Source: Deltaproteobacteria bacterium (GTDB taxonomy: Bacteria > Desulfobacterota > DSM-4660 > Desulfatiglandales > HGW-15). From it: 64,000 nt of DNA. The stretch is from the NCBI GenBank assembly GCA_020060215.1, contig JAGVAP010000074.1:62001-126000 (forward strand), given 5' to 3'. The position numbers were made by a program, and so were the translations under genes. Within the stretch, counting starts at the first letter, position 1. Every line of letters starts with the position of its first letter. The notes below the pieces were generated by a model, which saw only the letters and a program-made list of their open reading frames with translations, had not been told where the DNA came from and made no database searches. Positions 17,045-25,583 of the stretch are shown here, piece after piece.

Positions 17045-18148
17045 ATGGGACTTAGGATTCAGAACAACATCGCGGCAATGAATGCCCACAGGAACCTGTC
17101 CATTTCGGACGCGGGTCTCTCCAAATCACTCGAACGGTTGTCCTCAGGCTACCGGATCAACAAGGCTGCGGACGACGCCGCGGGTCTGTCGATCTCCCAG
17201 GCATTCCGGGCGGACATCGCTTCCTTTAAGGTAGCCTCGAGAAACGCCTCGGAAGCCTCTTCGCTGCTCCAGGTTGCGGAAGGTGCCCTTGATCAGATTG
17301 GAAACATGCTCACGAGGTTGAAGGAGCTGGCCACCCAGGCGGCCTCCGCAAACTCGGGCTCCAACCTGGCCAAGATCGATGCGGAATCGGATCAGTTGCT
17401 GCTGGAAATCGAGCGGATCGCGGATTCCACCGAGTACGCCGATGTTTCACTCATTGACGGCTCCTACGGCGTCACGTACAAGGGGATAGCGGCCCAGATC
17501 TCGACCACCAAAGGCTTCAGCGGCATCACCGGTATGTCCACCAGCGAAACGTATCAGCTCACCTCCGACGTAACCGGCACCGCCGGAACAATGATCCTGA
17601 CCACCGCTGCCGGATCGGAGACGAAGTACTTCACCGTTCCGAGCGCGGGCTCGACCACGGCGGTGACCTTTGCACAGACGGGCGTCACCATCACGGTCAA
17701 CAGCAGCTTCCACGATGACATGGACGGGAAAATCACGGCCGGCACCAGTGGACACTCCGCGTTCCAGATCGGGGCCGAGAACAGCTCCAATGACAGACTT
17801 TCCATCAGCCTTGGGAATGCCCAGCAGGCCGGATTGGGGATCAGCACCCTCGACCTGGGAACCGCAGCCAATGCCCAGAAGGCCATTGACTCCATTGACG
17901 CGGCCATCAGTTCCCTGAATACGGTCAGAGGGAACATAGGCGCCTACATGAACAGGCTCTCCTATGCATCCGCGAACCTTGCGTCCACCATCGAGAACGT
18001 ATCCGCATCCGAGTCGGTGATCAGGGACGTTGACATGGCGGCCGAGATGACCACCTTTACCAAGAACCAGATCCTGCTCCAGGCCGGTACCGCCATGCTG
18101 GCCCAGGCCAACATGTCGCCTCAGCAGGTTTTGTCGCTGTTCGGCTAG
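17045..18148 (+). CDS. fliC: flagellin
   Basis: Filament subunit of 367 residues, exported by the flagellar type III system. The conserved D0/D1 ends are plain: MGLRIQNNIAAMNAHRNLSI with LSSGYRINKAADDAAGLSIS at the N-terminus, and DVDMAAEMTTFTKNQILLQA with QANMSPQQVLSLFG at the C-terminus. The central region (about residues 150-270) is rich in Ser, Thr, Gly and Ala and would be the surface-exposed, potentially O-glycosylated part. A strong AAGGAGG lies just before the ATG. It has a FliA-type promoter upstream and a strong terminator downstream, so it is probably monocistronic. The adjacent glycosyltransferase island makes it the likely glycosylation substrate. Confidence 0.97.
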   Translation: MGLRIQNNIAAMNAHRNLSISDAGLSKSLERLSSGYRINKAADDAAGLSISQAFRADIASFKVASRNASEASSLLQVAEGALDQIGNMLTRLKELATQAASANSGSNLAKIDAESDQLLLEIERIADSTEYADVSLIDGSYGVTYKGIAAQISTTKGFSGITGMSTSETYQLTSDVTGTAGTMILTTAAGSETKYFTVPSAGSTTAVTFAQTGVTITVNSSFHDDMDGKITAGTSGHSAFQIGAENSSNDRLSISLGNAQQAGLGISTLDLGTAANAQKAIDSIDAAISSLNTVRGNIGAYMNRLSYASANLASTIENVSASESVIRDVDMAAEMTTFTKNQILLQAGTAMLAQANMSPQQVLSLFG

Positions 18149-18188
18149 CCCCGCCTGTAGATCAGGCAATTGCATCAAACCTCATTCA

Positions 18189-18229
18189 CGAGAGACCCTG
18201 CCGCCGCGAGGCGGCAGGGTCTCTCGTTT
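18189..18229 (+). terminator. strong intrinsic terminator after fliC
   Basis: A perfect 17-base-pair stem (arms 18189-18205 and 18210-18226) closes a GCGA tetraloop of the GNRA type and is followed by TTT. It begins 40 bases after the flagellin stop codon. Such a strong stop is typical of highly expressed filament genes. Confidence 0.85.
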
Positions 18230-18230
18230 C

Positions 18231-18356
18231 TGGAATCTTGGAATGATGGAAAGGTGGAATGATCACCAAAGGGAAAAAAACCAGAATTTCAAAACCGCCC
18301 GATTTCGATCTTCCCCAATATTCCATTGTTCCAGCATTCCATTCTTCCGTGCCCCT
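18231..18356. repeat. GGAATGATGGAA-type degenerate repeats
   Basis: The left part contains GGAATCTTGGAATGATGGAA and a further GTGGAATGATC. The right part contains the near-complementary TTCCATTGTTCCAGCATTCC and ATTCTTCC, so the block is a loose inverted repeat. The word TGGAATGATGGAA recurs at 38228, about 20 kb away, again with an inverted partner. No gene is seen between 18149 and 18498. Confidence 0.6.
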
Positions 18357-18407
18357 TCCTGGTAATGGCAAGCCCCTTGCTATTTCATACGATGCAGTGG
18401 AATTTAC

Positions 18408-18435
18408 TAAAGTTTCCGGAAAATTCGACCGATTG
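18408..18435 (+). promoter_or_regulatory. sigma-28 (FliA)-type promoter of fliD
   Basis: TAAAGTTT (18408-18415) is identical to the FliA -35 consensus. ACCGATTG (18428-18435) fits the -10 element at its CCGAT core. The TAAA-to--10 spacing is 16 bases, identical to that at fliC. The fliD start codon lies 63 bases downstream. Confidence 0.7.
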
Positions 18436-18498
18436 GATGATCATCGGTAGGAACTCCTTTCCTACCCCCCCTGCACACCCGCTACGGGAGAGCAACCT

Positions 18499-21400
18499 AT
18501 GTCACTGAGCACGAACCTGATCAGCGGCTTATCCAGCGGATTTGACTGGAGAAGCGTCATCGATCAATTGATGGAGATCGAACATCGGCCGGTGGACCTG
18601 GTGGAGAACCAGAAGAAGGAGTATGAGCAGAAGCTCGAGATACTCCAGTCCCTCAACACCAGCCTGCTCAGCTTCAAGAGCTCGGCCGCAGGGCTGGCAA
18701 AGGTCGAGTCCTTCAATCTCTTCACCACCAGTCTCTCCACCAACTCCTCCTCATACAGCGCATCGGACTTCGTGTCCGTCTCGACCACCTCGTCCGCGGC
18801 GCCGGGCACCCACACCATCACCATGAATGCAAGCTCCTCTGTCGCCCAGGCCAGGAAACTCTCCTCCAAGAGCTTCGCCACCTATGACACGGCCCTGGGG
18901 CTCACCGGGGAGTTCGTGATCAACGGACGGGCGGTAAAGGTGGAAACCTCCGACAGCCTGAACGACCTTGTGAACAAGATCAACAACCTCAATTCCGGAG
19001 CCAACGCGACCGAGGTGACGGCCTCTGTCCTGACCGTCTCCACCGGCAACTATCGGCTGGTCCTGACCAGCGACAACACCGGCGTGGATGCCTTCACGAT
19101 TTTCGACGCGGGCTCCGATGCACAGAACATCCTCAGCGACGGGCTCGGATTCACGGATGGGACCACCAGCGTCAAGAACCTGATCAGCAACGGCGCACAG
19201 TCCGACGGGTTTACCAGCAGCGCGGTCTCCGTGAGCTCGATGCTGGGTCTGACCACCGCCCAGAGCGGGACCGTCACGCTGGGGGCGGCCGGCAATCCGA
19301 ACCGGTTCACGGCGACCGTCGACCTCTCCGGATCGCTGACGGAGATCGCATCCGCGATCAACACGGCCTCTTCGGCTGCAGGCTCCAATATTACGGCCTC
19401 GGTCGTTTCCAGCACCGAAGACGGCGTCACCTCCTACAGCCTGAAAGTCCTCAATACAACGGCTTTCACGGACGACAACCATGTCCTGGAGACCCTGGGG
19501 ATCCTGGAGGGGGGACAGACGAACGAGTCCGAGGTGCACATCAGCGATACCGCCAACACCAGGACCTCGGCGGCAGGAGGCGGGAACATCATCGCAACCA
19601 CCACCTGGGGCCAGATCAACACAGGCAGCGACGCCAACAACGTGACCAACGGCGATACCCTCACATTCAGCGGCATCAATCACATCGGCACGGCCGTCAC
19701 GGGATCCTACACGATCACGGACAAGAACGTGGACAACCTGCAGGGGCTGCTCACCGCCATTCAAGACGCCTTTGCGGCAGAGGACGGTGGGCTCTACACC
19801 GTGAGCGCGAGCGTCGAGAACGGCAAGATCAAGGTCACGGACAGCGTAAGCGGCGACAGTCTCCTGAGCCTTTCCGTCACCGCAAACAACGAAGGCGGGG
19901 GGACCCTCAACCTGGGCGCCATCACGGCCTCCATCGAAGGCTATACCATGCAGCTCCAGGAGGGAAAGGACGCGAGTGTCCTCATTGACGGGACCGCCGT
20001 CACCAGCTCCAGCAACATCATCGATGACGCGATCTCGGGGGTGACGATCAACCTCCTCAACGTCGAATCCGGCAGCACGGTCAACCTCACCGTTTCCAGA
20101 GACTACAGCAGCGTCCTTTCTTCGGTCCAGGGTCTCCTGGATGCGTACAACCAGGTGACCGCCGCCATCAACGAGCAGGTCTACTACGACGAGGATGCGG
20201 AGTCCGCAGGGATCCTCCAGGGCGACAGCACCCTCCTGTCCATCAAGTCCCAGCTCGTCGAGATCCTGACCACTTCCATCACGGGGCTTCCCTCCACCCT
20301 CAACTCGCTCTCTCTGGTCGGGATCAATTCGGTGATCGACTATTCCGACCGCAGCCAGGACGGCACCTTGACGCTGGATGAGGAGACCTTCAAGGCCGCC
20401 TTCGACAGCAATTTCCTGGGCCTGAGGAGGGTCTTCATCGCCGAGGGGTCCACGACCGATGCGGATGTGGAGTACGTCACCCACAGCCACGACACCGTGG
20501 CCGGGGAGTATGCGGTCAACATCACGCAGGCGGCAACCCAGGCCGGTGTGACCGGATCGACAGTCCTGACCTCGGGGATCGGTGCGGCCAATATCGAGAC
20601 CCTCGCCGTGACGCAGGGCGATAAGGTTGCAGCCGTCATCCTGAACGGCGGTTCGGGGGAAAACGGCAGTTCCATCGACAATATCGTCAATGCGCTCAAC
20701 TCCGAGTTCGATTCGGAGTACGCCCAGTCCATCATGGGGGGGGTCAAAAACACCACGGACGCGGCCCAGACCACAGCCGTCACCAACACGACAACCTGGT
20801 CCTCCATTTACAGCGGTGGGGTAGCCGCTAACCTCGCAAACGGGGACACGATCACATTCAGCGGCCACAAGAACGACGGGACGGTCGTGAGCGGAAGCTA
20901 TGAGATCACCAACGCCGCAACGGACACGGTCCAGGGCTTTCTCTCCGCCATCGAGTCGGCCTATGACAACGAGGTCTCCGCCTCCATCAATACCTACGGA
21001 TACCTGGTCATCACCAGTACGACCACAGGTACCAGCAGCCTGGACATCGATATCACGGAGCCCAAGAGCCTCGACTTCGGGGCCGTCACCACCTCCAACC
21101 TGGTCGCCGGCGCGAGAAATACGAAGAATGCAGGGGCCGACGCCATCACGGAAACCGACACGTGGAGCGTTCTCGACGGGCATACCCTCGCCGGGGGCGA
21201 GGTCATCCAGTTCGCCGGATATGCGTCCAACGGCACCGCCGTCGAGGGAAGCTACACGGTCAATCTCGGCGATCAGCTCAGCGTATTCCTCTCGGCGATC
21301 GAAGCCGCATACGGCGGGAGCGTGGCCGCTTCGCTGCAGGACGGGCGAGTGATGCTCACGGACGGGGCCGCCAATTCGACCCTCGGTATCACGGTCTTCG

Positions 21401-22014
21401 AACCGGCCGGATCCGGCGTGGATTTCGGCACGATCGGCGGCGGGGTCACCGGGCGTTACGCCATGGATATGACCGCATCCAAAGACGGCAGCAACCACCT
21501 GGTGCTCACGCACGACGACTATGGCAGCACGGCCTCCTTTTCCGTCAGCCAGAGCGGGGCCGACCTGGGGCTGGGGGCCGTGACAGCCGGGCTGGATGTG
21601 GCGGGAACGATCAACGGCGAGGCGGCGACCGGATCAGGGCAGATCCTGACGGGAAGCGCGCCGGCCGAAGGGGGTTCCACGAGCGTAGAGGGACTGGTGA
21701 TCAAGTACACGGGCACGGCCACCGGTTCACAGGGGACCGTGAAGATCACCATGGGTGCGGCCGAGCTCTTCGACCGGACCATCTACGATATCACCAACAC
21801 GATCAACGGGTACCTCGACTATCGCATGGAGTCCATGTCCGAGCGGATCGATGATTACGAAGACCGGATCGCGGACATGGAGGCTCGCCTGGAGCTGAAA
21901 ATGGAGAACATGGTCAATCGCTTCGTGGCCATGGAGCTGGCGCTGGCCCAGATCCAGAGCATGAGCAGCTGGCTGAGCGGCCAGGTCAACGCCGCCTCAC
22001 AAGGGTGGGGATAA
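18499..22014 (+). CDS. fliD: flagellar filament cap protein FliD, enlarged
   Basis: Hook-associated protein 2, the filament cap that folds exported flagellin into the filament. At 1171 residues it is more than twice the usual 450-650. The N-terminal FliD domain is recognisable (LISGLSSGFDWRSVIDQLME). The FliD C-domain core is split, with LQEGKDASVLIDGTAVTSSS and VSRDYSSVLSSVQGLLDAYN near residues 490-560 and the terminal coiled coil (YRMESMSERIDDYEDRIADM) at the end. Inserted between these parts are three copies of a beta-rich domain of about 95-110 residues. A GGGAGA precedes the ATG. Promoter and neighbours (fliC, fliS, flaG) support the call. Confidence 0.93.
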   Translation: MSLSTNLISGLSSGFDWRSVIDQLMEIEHRPVDLVENQKKEYEQKLEILQSLNTSLLSFKSSAAGLAKVESFNLFTTSLSTNSSSYSASDFVSVSTTSSAAPGTHTITMNASSSVAQARKLSSKSFATYDTALGLTGEFVINGRAVKVETSDSLNDLVNKINNLNSGANATEVTASVLTVSTGNYRLVLTSDNTGVDAFTIFDAGSDAQNILSDGLGFTDGTTSVKNLISNGAQSDGFTSSAVSVSSMLGLTTAQSGTVTLGAAGNPNRFTATVDLSGSLTEIASAINTASSAAGSNITASVVSSTEDGVTSYSLKVLNTTAFTDDNHVLETLGILEGGQTNESEVHISDTANTRTSAAGGGNIIATTTWGQINTGSDANNVTNGDTLTFSGINHIGTAVTGSYTITDKNVDNLQGLLTAIQDAFAAEDGGLYTVSASVENGKIKVTDSVSGDSLLSLSVTANNEGGGTLNLGAITASIEGYTMQLQEGKDASVLIDGTAVTSSSNIIDDAISGVTINLLNVESGSTVNLTVSRDYSSVLSSVQGLLDAYNQVTAAINEQVYYDEDAESAGILQGDSTLLSIKSQLVEILTTSITGLPSTLNSLSLVGINSVIDYSDRSQDGTLTLDEETFKAAFDSNFLGLRRVFIAEGSTTDADVEYVTHSHDTVAGEYAVNITQAATQAGVTGSTVLTSGIGAANIETLAVTQGDKVAAVILNGGSGENGSSIDNIVNALNSEFDSEYAQSIMGGVKNTTDAAQTTAVTNTTTWSSIYSGGVAANLANGDTITFSGHKNDGTVVSGSYEITNAATDTVQGFLSAIESAYDNEVSASINTYGYLVITSTTTGTSSLDIDITEPKSLDFGAVTTSNLVAGARNTKNAGADAITETDTWSVLDGHTLAGGEVIQFAGYASNGTAVEGSYTVNLGDQLSVFLSAIEAAYGGSVAASLQDGRVMLTDGAANSTLGITVFEPAGSGVDFGTIGGGVTGRYAMDMTASKDGSNHLVLTHDDYGSTASFSVSQSGADLGLGAVTAGLDVAGTINGEAATGSGQILTGSAPAEGGSTSVEGLVIKYTGTATGSQGTVKITMGAAELFDRTIYDITNTINGYLDYRMESMSERIDDYEDRIADMEARLELKMENMVNRFVAMELALAQIQSMSSWLSGQVNAASQGWG
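19590..21445 (+). repeat. three copies of a beta-rich domain inside FliD
   Basis: Copy 1 starts near 19597 (TTTWGQINTGSDANNVTNGD), copy 2 near 20788 (TTTWSSIYSGGVAANLANGD) and copy 3 near 21153 (TDTWSVLDGHTLAGGEVIQF). Each continues with an FSG or FAG turn, G(T/S)AV-x-GSY-x-I/V, an amphipathic helix ending in LLTAIQDAF, FLSAIESAY or FLSAIEAAY, and closes with LNLGAI, LDFGAV or VDFGTI. Copy 1 lies in a different part of the protein from the adjacent copies 2 and 3. Confidence 0.8.
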
Positions 22015-22021
22015 TCCGACA

Positions 22022-22121
22022 GAATGTCCAATGTAAAATGACCAATATCCAATTTCCAGGGAAGGAACAATGCAGATCTGAATGAAGATGCATTTGTGGC
22101 TTTGTGTCTTAGCGGCAAAAA
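22022..22121. repeat. mixed word-like intergenic repeats before fliS
   Basis: GAATGTCCAATGTAAAATGA followed by CCAATATCCAATTTCCAG is the reverse complement of the ATTGGACATTC family seen at 13184-13284. It is followed by TTTGTGGCTTTGTGTCTTAG, a second word-like family related to the one at 36961-36993. Confidence 0.55.
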
Positions 22122-22141
22122 GAATAATAGGAGGAAAGTGT

Positions 22142-22582
22142 ATGCAATATCAGAACAGGGCGGGACAGTACAGGAGACTCCATATCGAAACCGCGGGGAA
22201 GCTCGATCTGATCCTGATGTGCTATGAGAAAGCGATCGAGATGCTCCGCCAGGCCAAGGTGCATTTTGAAGGGAAAGAGTACGAGAAAAAGGGACGCAGG
22301 ATGCAGAAGGCGCTCGAAATCATCCACGAACTGCAGTCCTGTCTGAATTTTGAACGAGGGGGAGAGGTGGCCAGAAATCTCGACTCCCTGTACAGTTATA
22401 TGACCCGAAGGCTGATTCAGGGCGACGTGAATAAGGATCTGGGCGCCTACGATGAAGTTATCCGCATCCTTTCCGAGCTCAAAGAAGGCTGGGAGGGGAT
22501 TGCCGAAACCAAGGAAAAGGAACTGAACGGGACGGGTCAAAAGGTTCAGGCAGCACTCAATCTTCAGCTGGCCGCAGCCTGA
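22142..22582 (+). CDS. fliS: flagellar export chaperone FliS
   Basis: Small cytoplasmic chaperone (146 residues) that binds the C-terminus of flagellin before export. Family features are the early Y-x-N/R stretch (MQYQNRAGQYRRLHIETAGK), LDLILMCYEKAIEMLRQAKV, a four-helix pattern, and LYSYMTRRLIQGDVNKD, matching the conserved Y-x-Y-x3-R/L-x-A-N region. AGGAGG lies 6 bases before the ATG at 22142, so this start is preferred to an earlier in-frame ATG at 22082. It lies between fliD and flaG, as in many flagellar clusters. Confidence 0.92.
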   Translation: MQYQNRAGQYRRLHIETAGKLDLILMCYEKAIEMLRQAKVHFEGKEYEKKGRRMQKALEIIHELQSCLNFERGGEVARNLDSLYSYMTRRLIQGDVNKDLGAYDEVIRILSELKEGWEGIAETKEKELNGTGQKVQAALNLQLAAA

Positions 22583-22586
22583 GGAT

Positions 22587-22614
22587 TCAAGAAATCCATG
22601 GTTCCGGCCGATGT
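22587..22614 (+). promoter_or_regulatory. possible sigma-28 promoter of flaG
   Basis: TCAA (22587-22590) and GCCGATGT (22607-22614) are separated by 16 bases, the spacing used at fliC and fliD. The -10 keeps the GCCGAT core. The -35 deviates at one base from TAAA. The flaG start is about 80 bases downstream. Confidence 0.45.
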
Positions 22615-22696
22615 AGTTCATGGAAGTTTGGAAGAGTGGGACCAAGGAAGGAATCCCAGGGGGTGTGAACTCCACCAGAGCGAAGAGAAGGTCGTC

Positions 22697-23083
22697 ATGG
22701 AAGCGCTCGCAGCAGTAAAACCGATGGAGAGCAAGGGGAAAGTTCCTGCTCCAGGTTCAGGGGACAAACCGCCGGCCCGTGTCCGAGAGAAGCCTCCGGG
22801 GGCGACGGAGGGACCGGCCTTGAAGCTGGAGACCTCGTTCGACCGGGTCGAACGGGACTCACGCGAAAAGGTCGAGAGACTCGCCCAGGTGATGGACGAC
22901 TACGTCAGGTCGTCCCAGAGAAGCCTGAAGATCCAGGTGCACAGCGGCACGGGCAGGACCATCGTGAGGGTCATTTCAAAAGAGGATGGGAGGACCATCC
23001 GGGAGATCCCACCGGAGCAGCTGCTCAACCTGGCCGCCAGGATGGAGGAGATGATCGGTGGTCTCTTTGACGAAAAGGTCTGA
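22697..23083 (+). CDS. flaG: FlaG family flagellar protein
   Basis: FlaG-type protein of 128 residues from ATG 22697. The first about 60 residues are Pro- and Lys-rich and probably unstructured. The C-terminal FlaG domain carries SLKIQVHSGTGRTIVRVISK and DGRTIREIPPEQLLNLAARM, the family signature (V-x-D/E-x-T-G-x3-R-x-I-P-x-E). In other bacteria FlaG influences filament length. The start was placed after a GAGAAGG; an upstream frame from 22598 is open but has no ribosome binding site. It lies between fliS and two response regulators. Confidence 0.85.
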   Translation: MEALAAVKPMESKGKVPAPGSGDKPPARVREKPPGATEGPALKLETSFDRVERDSREKVERLAQVMDDYVRSSQRSLKIQVHSGTGRTIVRVISKEDGRTIREIPPEQLLNLAARMEEMIGGLFDEKV

Positions 23084-23128
23084 GGTCCGGCGGATCCCCA
23101 ACCCCGGCGAATGGACGCGCCAAGGCCC

Positions 23129-23791
23129 ATGAATCTGAAGATACTCCTGATCGACGACGACAAGAGGGTGCTTTCCGCCCTCAAGAGCCTTGCCGCGGAA
23201 GAAGGGCTGTCCGTGACCGCCTGCGAAAACGGGCTGGACGGAATCCGGAATTGCCGGGAGGATCGATACGACCTGGTCATCACGGATCTGATGCTGCCGG
23301 GGGCCAGCGGGTTGGATGTCCTGCGGGAGGCGCGAAAGGAGAACCCGGAGACGCTCGTGGTGCTGATCACGGGGTATGCATCCCTTGAATCGGCCGTCCA
23401 GGCGATCCGGGAGGGCGCCTACGACTACGTTGCGAAGCCGTTCAAGCTGGAGGAGATCAGGATCCTGATCCACAACGCCTCGGAACGGATCCGCCTGGTC
23501 CATGAAAACCGGAGACTGCTGCGGGAGCTCCAGGCGGCCTACGCCCAGCTCCAGGGAGTAAAAGAACTCATGGGGATCGGCAAGACCGATCCGATCGATC
23601 CGCACAACCCGCAGCTGCCTTTCATTGCGGGGAGCATGCTCCCCATGTATTACCAGCACAGCAGGGCGGCCGCAAGCCCAGGCTTTCTTTCCGACCTGGA
23701 ACGGATCTCCGCATTGCTCGAAAAGGGCCTTATCTCTGAAGAGGAATTCGCATTATGCAAGTCCAGGCTGCTCAAGAATCTCCCGCATTGA
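23129..23791 (+). CDS. response regulator with C-terminal SHOCT-like helix pair
   Basis: Receiver domain (KILLIDDDKRVLSALKSLAA; phospho-acceptor Asp in VITDLMLPGASG; Thr in VLITGYASLESA; Lys in YVAKPFKLEEI), then a helical linker. The last 35 residues, LERISALLEKGLISEEEFAL, resemble a SHOCT short C-terminal oligomerisation motif. There is no DNA-binding or enzymatic output domain. An ATG at 23111 would add six residues. Its 3' end overlaps the next gene by 37 bases, so the two regulators are probably made together. A role in motility or c-di-GMP control is inferred from neighbours. Confidence 0.8.
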   Translation: MNLKILLIDDDKRVLSALKSLAAEEGLSVTACENGLDGIRNCREDRYDLVITDLMLPGASGLDVLREARKENPETLVVLITGYASLESAVQAIREGAYDYVAKPFKLEEIRILIHNASERIRLVHENRRLLRELQAAYAQLQGVKELMGIGKTDPIDPHNPQLPFIAGSMLPMYYQHSRAAASPGFLSDLERISALLEKGLISEEEFALCKSRLLKNLPH

Positions 23792-25305
23792 GCTCTGCGG
23801 ACCTGGGGAGTCTCAGGGTTCTGGTCGCAGATGACGAGCCGATCATCTGCAAGACCCTGAGTCTTTTCCTGCAGCACATCGGCATCAGAGGCATCCAAAC
23901 GGTGAACGACGGCGCCAGTGCCGTGGAGGAGATCGACCGCACTCCCTACGACTACATCTTTGTCGATCTGATGATGCCCCGCCTCACGGGCATGGAGGTC
24001 CTCAAGAAGGTCAGCGAGTCCCACCAGCTCTCCAACGTCATCATCATGACCGGCTTCCCCTCCATGGACACCGTCATCGAGGCGATGCATTATGGGGCCT
24101 CCGACTTCCTGGTCAAACCCTTCCGGTTCGAGGACGTCAAGATCGGCCTGGAGCGGATGCAGGCGGTCAGGCGGCTGAAGGAGAAGAACTGGATGCTCCA
24201 CCAGGAGCTCGACAAGAAGAAGGAGGTCGAGGAGCTCAACCATGAGCTGGAAAAGAGAATCAGGCTGCAGACCATCCTCTACAACATCGTGGACTCCCTT
24301 TCCAAGATCAATCGATCGGAGAGCCTTTACCATTACATCGTCCGGAAGGCCGCCGATTCCTGCAATGCCCGCCGAGCCTGCTTCATGATCTATGACCAGG
24401 GCAACTCCCATCTCCTGGGGATCGCGCAGGAAGGTTTCCAGAACATGTTCCTGGGGGTTCAGGCGCCGTTCAGGACGGATCCGCAAGGGTCCCGAATCCT
24501 GGAGGATGGTTTTCTGTCCAGCCACTTCGGCTCCCTCCCCGGAACCCTGCTGCCCTTGAACCGGATTACCCGGGTGGACGGCCTCATGGCGGTTCCTTTC
24601 AACATCCGAAATGAACCCTTCGGCGTTCTCCTGATCGGAGAAAAGGTGGGACAGAAGGGGTTCGACGGGGAAGACGAGTTCATCATCAAGTTCCTTGCAG
24701 ACAAGGCCGCCCTGAGCATCGAGAACATCGCCCTGTACGACAACCTGAAACAAAGCCTCATCGCCACCCTCAAATCCCTGGTCAGCGCCATAGAAGCCAA
24801 GGACCCCTATACCCAGCAGCATTCATCCAGGGTGACCGAATATGCCTCCCGGATCGCGCGCAGACTCGAGTGCGGCCCTGAAGACCTGCAGAAGCTGGCA
24901 TCCGTGGCGCCCCTGCACGACATCGGCAAGATCGGAGTGAACGACGCCATCCTGAACAAGCCGGGGCGCCTCACGGAGGAGGAGTTCGGTCACATCAGGG
25001 CCCACCCGCTGATCGGCGTGAACATCGTCGCCCCTCTCGGTCTCGACACCGAAGAGCTTTCGGTCATTCGCAATCATCACGAGCGGTGGGACGGCGAAGG
25101 ATACCCGGATCACCTTCGCGGCCAGGATATCCCCCTGCTGGCCAGGATCCTCGCCGTGGCCGACGCCTTTGATGCCATGAACTCGGACCGGGCATACCGT
25201 CGGGCGTTGCCGTCTTCCGACTGCATGCAGGAGCTGCAAAACGGCTGCGGCACCCAGTTCGATCCCTCCGTGGTGGAAGCGGCCATGGATGTGCTGACCC
25301 ATTGA
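23755..25305 (+). CDS. REC-GAF-HD-GYP cyclic-di-GMP phosphodiesterase
   Basis: Three-domain signalling protein of 516 residues. It has a receiver with phospho-acceptor Asp about residue 71 (YIFVDLMMPRLTGM), a GAF domain (residues about 190-340, ACFMIYDQGNSHLLGIAQEG), and a C-terminal HD-GYP domain with HDIGKIGVNDAILNKPGRLT, NHHERWDGEGYP and ADAFDAMNSDRAYR. All metal-binding and GYP residues needed for c-di-GMP hydrolysis are visible. It probably lowers c-di-GMP when phosphorylated, favouring swimming. It overlaps the upstream regulator and lies 278 bases before a PilZ gene, which encodes a possible c-di-GMP receptor. Confidence 0.92.
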   Translation: MQVQAAQESPALSSADLGSLRVLVADDEPIICKTLSLFLQHIGIRGIQTVNDGASAVEEIDRTPYDYIFVDLMMPRLTGMEVLKKVSESHQLSNVIIMTGFPSMDTVIEAMHYGASDFLVKPFRFEDVKIGLERMQAVRRLKEKNWMLHQELDKKKEVEELNHELEKRIRLQTILYNIVDSLSKINRSESLYHYIVRKAADSCNARRACFMIYDQGNSHLLGIAQEGFQNMFLGVQAPFRTDPQGSRILEDGFLSSHFGSLPGTLLPLNRITRVDGLMAVPFNIRNEPFGVLLIGEKVGQKGFDGEDEFIIKFLADKAALSIENIALYDNLKQSLIATLKSLVSAIEAKDPYTQQHSSRVTEYASRIARRLECGPEDLQKLASVAPLHDIGKIGVNDAILNKPGRLTEEEFGHIRAHPLIGVNIVAPLGLDTEELSVIRNHHERWDGEGYPDHLRGQDIPLLARILAVADAFDAMNSDRAYRRALPSSDCMQELQNGCGTQFDPSVVEAAMDVLTH

Positions 25306-25517
25306 CCCATTCTCTTCTCCGATCTACGACTTCCCTAACCTCCAACAGGGTCCCCCTGCGGTCTTGAGCGTTTTCCGATCCTTCCCATGCTCCTTTTTCG
25401 TCGGGACGGGTTCCTCCGGACGCTCCCGCGTCCTTCTCCCCTACCTCCCGCCTCCAGCCTCAAACACCCAACCGACCACCATCGCCCGCGGCATTACTAC
25501 ACGCCCGTGGCAGCCCG

Positions 25518-25533
25518 TGGCATTCCTATTGCA
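25518..25533 (+). promoter_or_regulatory. sigma-54 promoter upstream of PilZ gene
   Basis: TGGCAT-TCCTA-TTGCA fits the -24/-12 consensus TGGCAC-N5-TTGC, with the required GG-N10-GC spacing. Transcription would start near 25544, about 40 bases before the PilZ start codon. The gap also has CCCGTGGCA repeated twice (25504 and 25514). Confidence 0.75.
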
Positions 25534-25583
25534 AAATTCCAGGTTTTGTGTTTTGGTACGTCCACTCCTTCGAAGAGGTGCCC

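Noticed and set aside
18751..21513. Minus-strand open frame of 920 codons
   Set aside because: It is antisense to fliD and results from its repetitive, GC-biased codons; the product resembles no protein.
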